From: Flavobacterium sp.
GTDB lineage: Bacteria; Bacteroidota; Bacteroidia; Flavobacteriales; Flavobacteriaceae
Length of the DNA stretch: 64,000 nucleotides
NCBI RefSeq assembly: GCF_024642105.1
Contig: NZ_JAHEBT010000053.1
Location: forward strand, 1 to 64,000
Reading direction: 5' to 3'
In this document: one piece after another, positions 16,420-25,767 of the stretch
Layout of the letters: every line of letters begins with the position of its first letter
Position numbering within the stretch: the stretch's first letter is position 1
Made by a program: the position numbers and the translations under genes
Notes under the pieces: model-generated
Databases searched by the model: none
Told to the model about the DNA's origin: nothing
Seen by the model: only the letters and a program-made list of their open reading frames with translations

Positions 16420-18513
16420 TTACAAACCTTGTGCTTGAATTGCCGTGATGACTACTGTATTGATAATATCATCAATGGTACAACCACGACTTAAATCGTT
16501 CACTGGTTTATTTAAACCTTGCAGCATTGGGCCAATAGCCAAAGCGCCTGTTTCTCTTTGAACCGCTTTGTAGGTATTATTTCCTGTATTCAAATCCGGA
16601 AAAATCAATACGCTAGCACGACCAGCGACTTCGGAATTAGGCATTTTACTTTGTCCCACTTCCAAATCTACGGCCGCATCGTATTGAATTGGACCTTCGA
16701 TTTTTAAATCGGGACGTTGTGCTTTCACTATTTCAGTTGCTTTGCGAACCTTATCCACCTCATCTCCTTTTCCAGAAGTTCCTGACGAATAAGAAAGCAT
16801 CGCTACTTTAGGTTCGATACCAAAAGCCAAACTCGAGTCGGCAGAAGAAATTGCAATCTCAGCCAATTGCTCCGCTGTTGGATTCGGATTAATCGCACAA
16901 TCTCCAAAAACCGAAACACGGTCCTCCAAACACATAAAAAACACCGACGAAACTACCGAACAATTGGGTTTTGTTTTAATAAACTGTAAAGCAGGTAAAA
17001 TGGTATGTTGCGTCGTATGAGCCGCTCCCGAAACCATTCCGTCAGCATGTCCTTTGTACACCATCATCGTTCCAAAATACGACACATCCTCTAACAAATC
17101 TTTGGCCATAGCCATAGAAACGTTCTTTGCTTTTCTCAATTCATAGTAGGTATTGACATAATCGTCATAATGTTCCGATTCAATTGGATTGATGATTTGC
17201 ACTTTGGAAAAATCAAAGTCCAAACCTAATTCGGCGACTTTATTTTCAATTTGTTTTTTGTTGCCAATAATCGAAATATCCACTACATCCATAGCTAAAA
17301 GTCGAGCGGCTGCAATGATAATTCGCTCATCACTACCTTCGGGCAACACAATATGTTTTCGGTGCATTTTGGCACGTTTAACTAAATTGTATTGGAACAT
17401 TTTTGGTGTCATACCCTCGGCTTTAAAAGTGATTAACTTTTGAGCCAAATTCTCTACATCAACGTATTTTTCAAACGTAGTAATTGAGGTGGCTATTTTT
17501 TGTTTGTTATTGGCATAAATTTTAGATTTAATAGCGCCTATTCTATTGGTAATATAATACGTTCCTTCTTCTACAGAAATAATGGGAACTACTGGCGAAA
17601 GTCCTTCAATCAGCTTCAAAATACTAGGCTCAGGCAAAATGTTTCCTGTTAAAACAATACCTGCTATCGTAGGATAATTAACCGATTCATTGGCTTGTAA
17701 AACGCCTAAGATAATATCGGCTCGGTCTCCTGGAGTAATAACTAAACTATCTTCTTTAAGGTGCAACAAGTAATTGCACAATTGCATCGCTCCTACACTA
17801 AAATTACTAGTTTGATTATTCAAATAGCCTTCCCCAAATAAAACTTTGGCATCCAAATCAATCACAATTTCTTGAACAGTGGGATGATTTAAACTTGAAA
17901 TCACCGGAATTGCATTAATTAAAATAGTTTCAGGAAGGTTCTTTTTAAGACTTGTGGCAACTAATTCAATATTTTCGGCTTGCACTTTATTGGCAAAAAT
18001 GGCCAATACCTCAACCTCTTTTATTTTGAACGAATCGTAAACAAGGTGTAAACTGTCAATTAACTCCTCTAAAGTTTTACCTACTCCCGAGCCTACAATT
18101 ACCGTTGGAATCCCTAAATTTTTAGCAATTAAAACATTTATATCCAACTCAATAGCCGTTCCTTCACCTGTAAAACTGGTTCCTTCTACCAATACAAAAT
18201 CAAATCGTTCTTCAAGACGTTTGTATTTCTCAATAATTAAATCAATGACATCTCCTAATTTGCCTTTGTTTTTCTTCTTGATCAGTTTACTTTTTGTAAT
18301 AGCATAAGCATCTTCAAATTCAATATCCAAACCAAAATGAGTAATCACCGTTTCAATGTGATTGTCAAATCCGCCTTCTTCAATATCTTCGATAATAGGT
18401 CTAAAATAACCTACTTTGGCTGTTTTACCAATTAGCATACTCATTAGTCCTAAAGTGACTATTGATTTTCCACTGCTGGGCTCACTAGTAGCAATATATA
18501 TGGATTTACTCAT
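16420..18513 (-). CDS. pta: Phosphate acetyltransferase Pta (long form)
   Basis: Pta converts acetyl-CoA and phosphate to acetyl phosphate. At 697 residues it is the long form: an N-terminal P-loop BioD-like domain (MSKSIYIATSEPSSGKSIVTLGLM), a middle DRTGG domain (about 215-330), and the C-terminal catalytic PTA_PTB domain (from about 370) with KHIVLPEGSDERIIIAAARL, SGAAHTTQHTILPALQ, SYSSGTSGKG and LIFPDLNTGNNTYKAVQRETGA. Long-form Pta enzymes can be regulated by NADH or pyruvate through the N-terminal part. It precedes ackA by 22 bases and follows corA by 27. Confidence 0.96.
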   Translation of the reverse strand: MSKSIYIATSEPSSGKSIVTLGLMSMLIGKTAKVGYFRPIIEDIEEGGFDNHIETVITHFGLDIEFEDAYAITKSKLIKKKNKGKLGDVIDLIIEKYKRLEERFDFVLVEGTSFTGEGTAIELDINVLIAKNLGIPTVIVGSGVGKTLEELIDSLHLVYDSFKIKEVEVLAIFANKVQAENIELVATSLKKNLPETILINAIPVISSLNHPTVQEIVIDLDAKVLFGEGYLNNQTSNFSVGAMQLCNYLLHLKEDSLVITPGDRADIILGVLQANESVNYPTIAGIVLTGNILPEPSILKLIEGLSPVVPIISVEEGTYYITNRIGAIKSKIYANNKQKIATSITTFEKYVDVENLAQKLITFKAEGMTPKMFQYNLVKRAKMHRKHIVLPEGSDERIIIAAARLLAMDVVDISIIGNKKQIENKVAELGLDFDFSKVQIINPIESEHYDDYVNTYYELRKAKNVSMAMAKDLLEDVSYFGTMMVYKGHADGMVSGAAHTTQHTILPALQFIKTKPNCSVVSSVFFMCLEDRVSVFGDCAINPNPTAEQLAEIAISSADSSLAFGIEPKVAMLSYSSGTSGKGDEVDKVRKATEIVKAQRPDLKIEGPIQYDAAVDLEVGQSKMPNSEVAGRASVLIFPDLNTGNNTYKAVQRETGALAIGPMLQGLNKPVNDLSRGCTIDDIINTVVITAIQAQGL

Positions 18514-18540
18514 TCTTTTTCTTTTTAATTGGTAAACAAA

Positions 18541-19611
18541 TTAAAACCATCTCCTTTTTTTGAAATAAAACAACATCGCTATGCCTATAAAAATCATGAT
18601 TCCTACTATTGTATAATAACCGTTTGGATATTTTAACTCAGGCATGTATTCAAAGTTCATTCCGTACACTCCTACAATAAATGTCAACGGAATAAAAATT
18701 GCAGACACAATAGTCAAGGTTTTCATGATTTCGTTCATCTTATGTGTTTGGAACGAAAAGAAAAAATTAGATGCACTTTCAAGAGATCCCATATCCAATT
18801 CAATTTGTTCCAAAAGTTCTAAGCTTTTTTGATGCAATCGGGCGAAAAAACTAAAGTTTTCATTTTCAATTACATTGAATACATTGTCGTCTTTTATGCT
18901 TTTGATATCATACAATGAATCCCGCAACGGAATAATAGAACGTTTTAAAAAATTCAAATTGTCGCGATGTTTTTCAATTCGTTCAAGAATCGTGGGGTTG
19001 TCACTATTTTTGGATAAATTAATTAATTCTTCTACTTTATCTTCTTCATGTTCCAAAGTGATGTAGAAATTTTCCATCACAGCATCTAATAAAATGTACA
19101 ATAAATAATCGGCTTTTTTAGTTCGCACTATTCCCGAGTGGGTACGAATACGCTCCCTAATATGAGTAAAGAAATCACTTCGTTTTTCTTGAAACGACAG
19201 CAAAACACCATCTTTAATCAAAAAACTAATTTGCTCTACTTGAATATTATCTGAATGTTCTGTGGGTAATAGGGATTTGATGTTAAAAAACAATACCTCT
19301 TGTTGTTCTTCTAATTTAGTACGTTTGGTCGTGTTCAAAATATCGGCCAACATGAAATTATCAATTTCAAAATAATCTCCAATTGCTTTAACTAACTCAA
19401 TATTATTAAGTCCGTGAAGGTTAAGCCAATTTGTTTTTTGAGGATCAATGCTTTTAGTAAAATCAGCTACTTTTATTTTTTCAAATTCTGTCAAGTTCAA
19501 ATCATCGTATACAAACAATTGCATTTCTGATTCATTACTTTTATGAATCCCTGTATATTCCAAATGCAAAGGCTGTACTTTTCGTCCTTTTTTGTATCTA
19601 ATTTTTCTCAT
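18541..19611 (-). CDS. corA: CorA-family magnesium/cobalt transporter
   Basis: A pentameric inner-membrane channel for Mg2+ (also Co2+). The 356-residue protein has a large cytoplasmic domain with long helices (about 140-290) and two C-terminal membrane segments; the first ends in the signature YGMNFEYMPE (GMN), and the tail after the second is basic (YFKKRRWF). I chose ATG 19611 (MRKIRYKKGRKVQP), because the longer in-frame start at 19668 would add a hydrophobic 19-residue extension not usual in CorA. It sits 27 bases upstream of pta, suggesting an accidental or Mg-linked cotranscription. Confidence 0.93.
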   Translation of the reverse strand: MRKIRYKKGRKVQPLHLEYTGIHKSNESEMQLFVYDDLNLTEFEKIKVADFTKSIDPQKTNWLNLHGLNNIELVKAIGDYFEIDNFMLADILNTTKRTKLEEQQEVLFFNIKSLLPTEHSDNIQVEQISFLIKDGVLLSFQEKRSDFFTHIRERIRTHSGIVRTKKADYLLYILLDAVMENFYITLEHEEDKVEELINLSKNSDNPTILERIEKHRDNLNFLKRSIIPLRDSLYDIKSIKDDNVFNVIENENFSFFARLHQKSLELLEQIELDMGSLESASNFFFSFQTHKMNEIMKTLTIVSAIFIPLTFIVGVYGMNFEYMPELKYPNGYYTIVGIMIFIGIAMLFYFKKRRWF

Positions 19612-19808
19612 AAACAAATTCCATTTTACAGTATCTAATAGTATAACTAATAGTATTAAAGCCATCACAAAAATAGGTAGAAATTAACTCTAACTACATG
19701 AGATTAATCATATTTATGAAAAAAATAATATTGGGTTCCTTTTGATAATATTGAAACAAAACCACCCATTTATACTATTATTTTAAAAATATATCAATAG
19801 ATTTGAAT

Positions 19809-19829
19809 ATTCGTAGTAAGTTTACGAAT
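19809..19829 (+). promoter_or_regulatory. Perfect inverted repeat upstream of the metalloprotease gene
   Basis: ATTCGTA and TACGAAT are exact reverse complements separated by 7 bases (GTAAGTT), about 56 bases before the start codon at 19885. The spacer overlaps TAAGTTTA, one base away from the TAnnTTTG -7 consensus, so this may be an operator over a promoter. Confidence 0.45.
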
Positions 19830-19884
19830 AACTATTGCCTTATTCTACCAATAACTTAGTATTAATTTAAAAAAGAGGAATTAA

Positions 19885-22446
19885 ATGGTAAAACTAAAAT
19901 CAAGTTTAATTGTTGCGAGTTTTCTTGTCTGCTTTAGTCAAGGAGCATTGAGTCAAAACAAAAAAAAGAAAGATGCTGTAAAACCTGCTGTTGCAGCTAC
20001 AGAAACCCCTAAAACTGACGCAAAAAAAGGACCAAAACCGTATAATAAAGTAATTGACACCACAGCGGTTACTCAAAAAGGGCTTATTGACATCCACAAA
20101 ATGGATTCTAAATACCTTTTTGAAATCCCAGCGACTTTATTAGACACTGAAATCATGACCATTACTAGATTTTCAAAAACTCCTGCTGGAGGTGGAATTT
20201 TTGGTGGTGAAGAAGTCAACCGACAAGTAATTCAATTTGAAAAAGGATTAAATAATACTTTGTTATTACGTTCTATCAGTTATGTAATCATGTCGCCTGA
20301 TGGAGACAAGCCATTAGCCCAAGCGGTGAAAAATTCATCTACGAATCCTATTATTGGAAACTACGATATTTTAGCCATAAAAAAAGGAGAGGATGGTAAA
20401 GAAGCGTCATACGTTATCGATATGACCCCTACTTTTGATGCTGATGTACAAACGTTTTCATTAGATCCTGTAAAAAAACAAACATTAAGTATTCAGGCAT
20501 TCCAAAAAGAGAAATCATTTATTCAAAAAATCAGCAGTTTCCCTATCAATACGGAAATCAGAACGGTAAAAACTTTTTCTACAGTACCCAATTTATTATC
20601 TCTAAACCCAATGCCTAAAATTGGCACCAACTTACCTGCTGGTTTGGATTCAGGATTTTTGACTGTAGAACTAAATACATCCATGATTGCTTTACCAAAA
20701 AATCCAATGCGCAAAAGAACATTTGATGCGCGTGTAGGGTATTTTGCCAATCAATATGGTGTTTTTGAAGAAGAATCACACAAATCAGATACTGAAGTTT
20801 TTGCTGTCAGATGGCGTTTAGAACCTAAATCAAAAGAAGATGCTGCCAAGCAAAAAAGAGGTGAGTTAATCGAACCTGCTAAACCTATTGTGTATTACAT
20901 TGACCCTGCTACACCTGACAAATGGAAAAAATACATCAAACAAGGTATCGATGATTGGCAAGTAGCCTTTGAAAATGCAGGTTGGAAAAATGCGATTCGT
21001 GGCGAATATTGGCCAGAAAATGATCCTACGATGAGTTTAGAAGATGCGCGTTTCTCTGTATTGCGCTATTTTGCTGCCGAAATTCAAAATGCATATGGTC
21101 CAAATGTTCATGATCCAAGAACAGGTGAGATTTTGGAAAGCCACATTGGTTGGTACCATAATATTATGAGTTTGTTACGCAATTGGTACTTAATTCAGAC
21201 TGCTGCTGTAGATCCTGCTGCCAGAAAAAAACAATTTGACGACAACTTAATGGGCGAATTAATTCGTTTTGTATCTTCTCATGAAGTTGGTCATACCTTA
21301 GGATTACGTCACAACATGGGAGCTAGTTCAGCTACGCCAGTCGAAAAATTGAGAGATGCCGCCTTCCAAGAAAAGAACGGACATACTTCTTCTATCATGG
21401 ACTACGCCCGTTTCAATTATGTAGCACAACCTGAAGACGGCGTAAAACATTTGTTCCCAAGAATTGGAGATTATGACAAATGGGCTATTAAATGGGGGTA
21501 TTCTTATTTTGACGACGCCAAAACTGAAAAAGAGGAAAAAGCTACTTTGAACGAAATGACTAAAGAAGCGTATAAAAATCGTCGTCTTTGGTTTGGTACA
21601 GAAACTAGCCCATACGACCCACGATACCAAACAGAAGATATCGGAGACAATGCAATGAAAGCATCGACTTACGGAATTAAAAACCTAAAACGTATTCTTC
21701 CAAACCTATTGGAATGGAGTAAAGAAAAAGGAGAAAGTTATGCTGAATTAGATGAATTGTACACCGCACTTACAGGACAGTTCAGACGTTATTTAGGGCA
21801 TGTTACTAAAAACGTAGGAGGAATTTATGATTCGCCTAAAACCTATGATATGGGTGGTAACCAATTTGAAGTAGTCCCAAGAAGTATTCAAAAAGAAGCA
21901 GTTAGTTTCTTAAATACACAATTATTTGCTACGCCAAAATGGTTAATGAACCAAAGTGTATTGGCAAAAATCAACCCAGACAATGGTGTGGAAGCCATCA
22001 AAGCAATGCAAGAATCTACCTTGAGTAATGTATTAGCTGGAGACCGAATGGTTCGTTTGTTCGAAGGTTCGTCTATTAATAAAAACAACTATTCTGTTGA
22101 TGAATTAATGACCGACTTGCGTAATGGAATTTTTGCCGAATTAAAATCAAATGCACCAATTGATATCTACAGAAGAAATCTTCAAAAAGTTTTTATCGAT
22201 AAAGTAACTGGATTATTAAACCCAGGAAATGCCACTGTACGTTCAGTACCTGTGGGAGTTACTTATGGTTTTAACACGAGAACAGTTAATTTGAACCAAA
22301 CCGATTTGCCTTCTATTGCTAGAGGCCAATTAGTAAGTTTAAAATCAAATGTAAAAGCGGCAGCATCTCGATCTACTGACCGATTAAGTAAATTACACTT
22401 ATTGGATTTAGTAGCGCGAATTGACAAAGCTTTAGACCCAAAATAA
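19885..22446 (+). CDS. Large secreted zinc-dependent metalloprotease (DUF5117/DUF5118 type)
   Basis: An 853-residue exported protein. A signal peptide (MVKLKSSLIVASFLVCFSQGALSQ) is followed by a Lys/Ala/Pro-rich linker, the DUF5118/DUF5117 segments (about 55-340), and a metallopeptidase domain with the metzincin-like zinc site HEVGHTLGLRHN: H466, E467, H470 and H476. A downstream SIMDYARFNYV supplies the Met-turn. Members are common in Bacteroidota and thought to act in the periplasm or at the surface; the substrate is unknown. A lysine- and glycine-containing leader reading AAAGAGGAATTAA suggests a ribosome site. It converges with dnaK over a shared terminator. Confidence 0.9.
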   Translation: MVKLKSSLIVASFLVCFSQGALSQNKKKKDAVKPAVAATETPKTDAKKGPKPYNKVIDTTAVTQKGLIDIHKMDSKYLFEIPATLLDTEIMTITRFSKTPAGGGIFGGEEVNRQVIQFEKGLNNTLLLRSISYVIMSPDGDKPLAQAVKNSSTNPIIGNYDILAIKKGEDGKEASYVIDMTPTFDADVQTFSLDPVKKQTLSIQAFQKEKSFIQKISSFPINTEIRTVKTFSTVPNLLSLNPMPKIGTNLPAGLDSGFLTVELNTSMIALPKNPMRKRTFDARVGYFANQYGVFEEESHKSDTEVFAVRWRLEPKSKEDAAKQKRGELIEPAKPIVYYIDPATPDKWKKYIKQGIDDWQVAFENAGWKNAIRGEYWPENDPTMSLEDARFSVLRYFAAEIQNAYGPNVHDPRTGEILESHIGWYHNIMSLLRNWYLIQTAAVDPAARKKQFDDNLMGELIRFVSSHEVGHTLGLRHNMGASSATPVEKLRDAAFQEKNGHTSSIMDYARFNYVAQPEDGVKHLFPRIGDYDKWAIKWGYSYFDDAKTEKEEKATLNEMTKEAYKNRRLWFGTETSPYDPRYQTEDIGDNAMKASTYGIKNLKRILPNLLEWSKEKGESYAELDELYTALTGQFRRYLGHVTKNVGGIYDSPKTYDMGGNQFEVVPRSIQKEAVSFLNTQLFATPKWLMNQSVLAKINPDNGVEAIKAMQESTLSNVLAGDRMVRLFEGSSINKNNYSVDELMTDLRNGIFAELKSNAPIDIYRRNLQKVFIDKVTGLLNPGNATVRSVPVGVTYGFNTRTVNLNQTDLPSIARGQLVSLKSNVKAAASRSTDRLSKLHLLDLVARIDKALDPK

Positions 22447-22450
22447 AAAA

Positions 22451-22514
22451 TCCGACTCTCATAAGTCGGATGAAATACCATAAAAAAACCGAGCTATTGC
22501 TAGCTCGGTTTTTT
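22451..22514. terminator. Bidirectional terminator between metalloprotease and dnaK
   Basis: A 14-bp perfect stem (22483-22496 with 22501-22514, TTGC loop) has A and T flanks on either side and serves both converging genes. A smaller hairpin (TCCGACT/AGTCGGA, 22451-22470) lies just after the metalloprotease stop. Confidence 0.9.
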
Positions 22515-22536
22515 GTTTATATAAATGAAATAGTTA

Positions 22537-24423
22537 TTATTTCACTTCTTCGAAGTCAACGTCTTCCACATTGTCTCCTGATTGCGCATCCCCTTGAGGT
22601 TGTGCATCCGCTTGACCTTGTTCTCCTTGAGCATACATCGCTTCTGTAGCTTTTTTCCAAGCTGCATTGATGTTGTCCAAAGCCGTTTGAATCGCTGCGA
22701 TATCTTGAGATTGGTGTGCCATTCTCAATTCAGTTAAAGCATACTCGATAGCCACTTTGTTGTCATCAGATAATTTATCACCTAATTCTTTCAATTGACT
22801 TTCCGTTTGGAAGATCATTCCGTCAGCTTCGTTCAATTTTTCAGCTTTTTCTCTCGCCGCTTTATCTGCATCCGCATTTGCTTCAGCATCTTTTTTCATT
22901 TTCTCGATTTCTTCAGCTGTTAATCCAGAAGAAGCTTCGATACGAATGTCGTGCGATTTTCCAGTTCCTTTATCAGTAGCCGAAACTTTGATGATACCAT
23001 TAGCATCAATATCAAAAGTTACTTCAATTTGAGGAACTCCTCTTGGTGCTGGTGGAATACCATCTAAGTGGAAACGACCAATTGTTTTATTATCAGCAGC
23101 CATTGCTCTAGCTCCTTGCAATACGTGGATTTCAACAGATGGTTGAGAATCAGCAGCAGTAGAGAATACTTGTGATTTTTTAGTTGGGATTGTTGTGTTC
23201 GACTCAATCAATGTAGTCATTACACCACCCATAGTTTCGATACCTAAAGAAAGAGGTGTTACGTCAAGTAACAATACATCTTTTACATCTCCAGATAAAA
23301 CTCCACCTTGGATTGCAGCTCCAATAGCTACTACCTCATCAGGGTTAACACCTTTAGACGCTTTTTTACCGAAGAATTTTTCTACTTCGTCAGCAATTCT
23401 TGGCATACGAGTAGAACCTCCTACAAAGATTACTTCGTCAATATCAGATGTAGATAAACCTGCATCTTTCAATGCTTTAGCAACTGGTTCCATAGAACGT
23501 TTTACTAAAGTATCAGACAATTGCTCAAATTTAGCTCTTGTTAATTTTTTTACTAAGTGTTTAGGTCCTGAAGCTGTAGCAGTTACATAAGGCAAGTTGA
23601 TTTCAGTTTCTGCTGAAGATGACAACTCAATCTTCGCTTTCTCAGCTGCTTCTTTGATACGTTGCAATGACATTGGGTCCAAACGCAAGTCAATTCCTTC
23701 TTCTGCTTTGAATTCATCTGCCAACCAGTCAATGATGGTTTGGTCAAAGTCATCTCCACCTAAGTGTGTATCTCCATTAGTAGACAATACTTCAAATACA
23801 CCGTCTCCTAATTCCAATACAGAGATATCGAATGTACCTCCACCTAAATCGTAAACTGCAATTTTTTGGTCTGTCCCTTTTTTATCTAAACCGTATGCTA
23901 ATGCAGCAGCAGTTGGTTCGTTGATAATACGCATTACTTTTAAACCAGCAATTTCACCTGCTTCTTTAGTAGCTTGACGTTGCGCATCGTTAAAGTAAGC
24001 TGGAACAGTAATAACTGCTTCAGTAACGGTTTGACCTAAATAGTCTTCCGCTGTTTTTTTCATTTTTTGAAGTGTCATAGCTGACAATTCTTGTGCAGTG
24101 TATAGACGACCATCAATATCCACACGTGGTGTATTGTTGTCTCCTTTTACTACTGAATAAGGAACTCTTTTTGCTTCAGCCGAAACTTCAGAAAAAGAAT
24201 GTCCCATAAAACGTTTGATAGAAGCAATCGTTTTGGTAGGATTTGTTACCGCTTGTCTTTTTGCAGGATCTCCTACTTTAATTTCTCCGCCTTCTACAAA
24301 AGCGATGATAGAAGGAGTTGTTCTTTTTCCTTCCGCATTAGGGATAACTACTGCCTCGTTACCTTCCATTACAGAAACACAAGAGTTGGTTGTACCTAAA
24401 TCAATTCCGATGATTTTACCCAT
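22537..24423 (-). CDS. dnaK: Hsp70 chaperone DnaK
   Basis: DnaK is the ATP-dependent chaperone that binds extended hydrophobic peptides with DnaJ and GrpE. The 628-residue sequence shows the N-terminal [16 protein letters not shown], the [16 protein letters not shown] and [14 protein letters not shown] motifs, [22 protein letters not shown], the substrate-binding [14 protein letters not shown] region and the conserved acidic tail DVDFEEVK. dnaJ and grpE are not next to it, so it is a single-gene unit. Its upstream region holds a sigma-54-like promoter and a cluster of TGTCAG half-sites rather than a CIRCE element. Confidence 0.98.
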   Translation of the reverse strand: MGKIIGIDLGTTNSCVSVMEGNEAVVIPNAEGKRTTPSIIAFVEGGEIKVGDPAKRQAVTNPTKTIASIKRFMGHSFSEVSAEAKRVPYSVVKGDNNTPRVDIDGRLYTAQELSAMTLQKMKKTAEDYLGQTVTEAVITVPAYFNDAQRQATKEAGEIAGLKVMRIINEPTAAALAYGLDKKGTDQKIAVYDLGGGTFDISVLELGDGVFEVLSTNGDTHLGGDDFDQTIIDWLADEFKAEEGIDLRLDPMSLQRIKEAAEKAKIELSSSAETEINLPYVTATASGPKHLVKKLTRAKFEQLSDTLVKRSMEPVAKALKDAGLSTSDIDEVIFVGGSTRMPRIADEVEKFFGKKASKGVNPDEVVAIGAAIQGGVLSGDVKDVLLLDVTPLSLGIETMGGVMTTLIESNTTIPTKKSQVFSTAADSQPSVEIHVLQGARAMAADNKTIGRFHLDGIPPAPRGVPQIEVTFDIDANGIIKVSATDKGTGKSHDIRIEASSGLTAEEIEKMKKDAEANADADKAAREKAEKLNEADGMIFQTESQLKELGDKLSDDNKVAIEYALTELRMAHQSQDIAAIQTALDNINAAWKKATEAMYAQGEQGQADAQPQGDAQSGDNVEDVDFEEVK

Positions 24424-24478
24424 TTTGATTATATTTAATTTAGTTTGATATTCATTTTAATCACTCGAAGTCCCTATT

Positions 24479-24494
24479 TCAATCTTTGTGCCAA
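24479..24494 (-). promoter_or_regulatory. Sigma-54-like promoter of dnaK
   Basis: Read on the minus strand, TTGGCACAAAGATTGA matches the -24/-12 pattern TGGCACG-N4-TTGC with correct spacing; it differs at the seventh base and at the final C. A transcript would start about 45 bases before the dnaK ATG. The call is by eye and depends on the genome having RpoN. Confidence 0.5.
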
Positions 24495-24498
24495 GTCC

Positions 24499-24561
24499 CT
24501 GACAGTATAGAAATTGTCAGTTTTCAGCCCAACTGACGTAAAAATGGCTGACAAGATGACA
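24499..24561 (-). promoter_or_regulatory. Cluster of TGTCAG half-sites upstream of dnaK
   Basis: Five hexamers related to TGTCAG/CTGACA lie at 24499, 24515, 24533, 24548 and 24556. The first two form an inverted pair (CTGACA-N10-TGTCAG). They sit immediately upstream of the sigma-54-like element, as activator sites would. No GTG/CAC-type CIRCE repeat is seen. Nothing else is visible in the remaining 24562-24708 stretch. Confidence 0.5.
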
Positions 24562-24708
24562 TTTTTAAAGTGAATTAATATCTAATAAAAAAGCCCATTT
24601 GATGATTTGTACTATTTATTATTTATTTTTGAAAAAAGATAAACCTGATAATTTTCAGATATATAAGTTAACTGAAAGTTTATTGAAAAAAGCATTAATA
24701 ATTAAAAA

Positions 24709-25422
24709 ATGAATAAAATACTTACATTGTGCTTTGTTTTCGTTACAATCGAAATGTTTTCTCAGATTGAAGAAAAACCAATTAATTATAAAAAAATTAA
24801 TTTTGTCTACGAAACAAAGTCAAATTATTTCATTGATGAAAATGGAATTTACGCTGATAGTTTATTGATAAAGTTAGACTTCCCAGAAATTAAATTCACC
24901 ACTGTAAATGAGTTAATTGAGAATAAAAATTATAATTCTTTTATTCCGTTAAAACATTTAAAGGGATCAAATATCAAAAAACTTTGCGGCATCTTATATC
25001 ATACAAATCAAAAGTTTATTGGCGAATATGATGCGGAAAAGAACGAAACAAATTATAGAATTGAAAGAAATGATGAATTGACCAAAAAAATCTTTAAAAA
25101 TATTTTAAAAGAACGTTATTCAAACTTTTTTTATAAAAAAGTTATAAAATTCTCAAAAAACAAAATTCATTTGAACTATCCTAGTGTAAATTATACTTTC
25201 ACAATTACTGAAAAAGCCAAAAATATTATCATGGAAAATCAGGTTATTGGAAGATACAAAGAAGTTGTAAATAATATAGAGTTTTCTAATGTAGTTTTGC
25301 TTAACATCAATTTAGATTCTAAAATAATGCCAGATGATTTTTTTACAAATAATAACTACGGAGTCGAGGTAATTAAGAAATTGAATGCCACAACAATCTT
25401 GAAATCAGTAAAATATTATTAA
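24709..25422 (+). CDS. Hypothetical secreted protein
   Basis: A 237-residue protein I do not recognise. It starts with a probable signal peptide (MNKILTLCFVFVTIEMFSQ). The mature part is very rich in Lys, Asn and Ile, has one cysteine pair at most, and no catalytic motif can be seen. Base composition is more AT-rich than neighbouring housekeeping genes. It stands alone between the dnaK promoter region and a 345-bp gap with a long imperfect palindrome, which fits an acquired or fast-changing gene. Coding status is supported by length, signal peptide and amino-acid composition. Confidence 0.65.
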   Translation: MNKILTLCFVFVTIEMFSQIEEKPINYKKINFVYETKSNYFIDENGIYADSLLIKLDFPEIKFTTVNELIENKNYNSFIPLKHLKGSNIKKLCGILYHTNQKFIGEYDAEKNETNYRIERNDELTKKIFKNILKERYSNFFYKKVIKFSKNKIHLNYPSVNYTFTITEKAKNIIMENQVIGRYKEVVNNIEFSNVVLLNINLDSKIMPDDFFTNNNYGVEVIKKLNATTILKSVKYY

Positions 25423-25445
25423 TAGAACATTAATTAAGTAAAACC

Positions 25446-25663
25446 TGCAATTAACAGCCGTTGGGCAAGATTGCAAATTTTGGGTTTAATTTAGTAACAA
25501 CCACCGCGTGCGCAAAATGAAATTCGACGAAGTCAATCCTTTCGCGTGGTTTTCATCAATTCTGTATAGTGCTTTGATTTTGATTCAAATAGAATAAAAA
25601 TAAAATTCAAAGAAAATAAACAGACGTAGTGTGGTATTAGGATACGCGAAGGGATTCGCACGC
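25446..25663. repeat. Long imperfect palindrome in a gene-free 345-bp gap
   Basis: Bases 25644-25663 pair with two blocks upstream: 25535-25547 (12 of 13 paired) and 25506-25512 (7 of 7), leaving a 22-base bulge between the blocks. A smaller inverted pair, TGCAAT at 25446 and ATTGCA at 25470, lies just before. GC content rises locally above the surrounding sequence. No credible gene is seen between 25423 and 25767. The structure could be a folded recombination site, a non-coding RNA or a decayed mobile element. Confidence 0.5.
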
Positions 25664-25767
25664 TAGCAAGTGGAAAAACTTTTGAACTACTGAATTTGAC
25701 TGGAACTAAATTCTTTAGTAGCAAACTCCAAAACAATTCCTTACTTTAGCAAGAAATACCAACCGCT

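Noticed and set aside
19612..19668. N-terminal extension of CorA from an upstream ATG
   Set aside because: It would add a hydrophobic segment before the cytoplasmic domain, against CorA topology.
23195..24448. Open frames opposite dnaK
   Set aside because: Compositionally they mirror dnaK codons; dnaK is certain and no promoter supports the antisense frames.
25446..25475. Possible integron attC site (GTTGGGC at 25460-25466)
   Set aside because: GTTGGGC fits the GTTRRRY core, but no matching RYYYAAC partner is found at a suitable distance upstream and no integrase gene is in the window; kept only as part of the palindrome finding.
25533..25736. 67-codon minus-strand frame in the 345-bp gap
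   Set aside because: It crosses the long palindrome, has no recognisable motif or leader, and its composition does not look coding.
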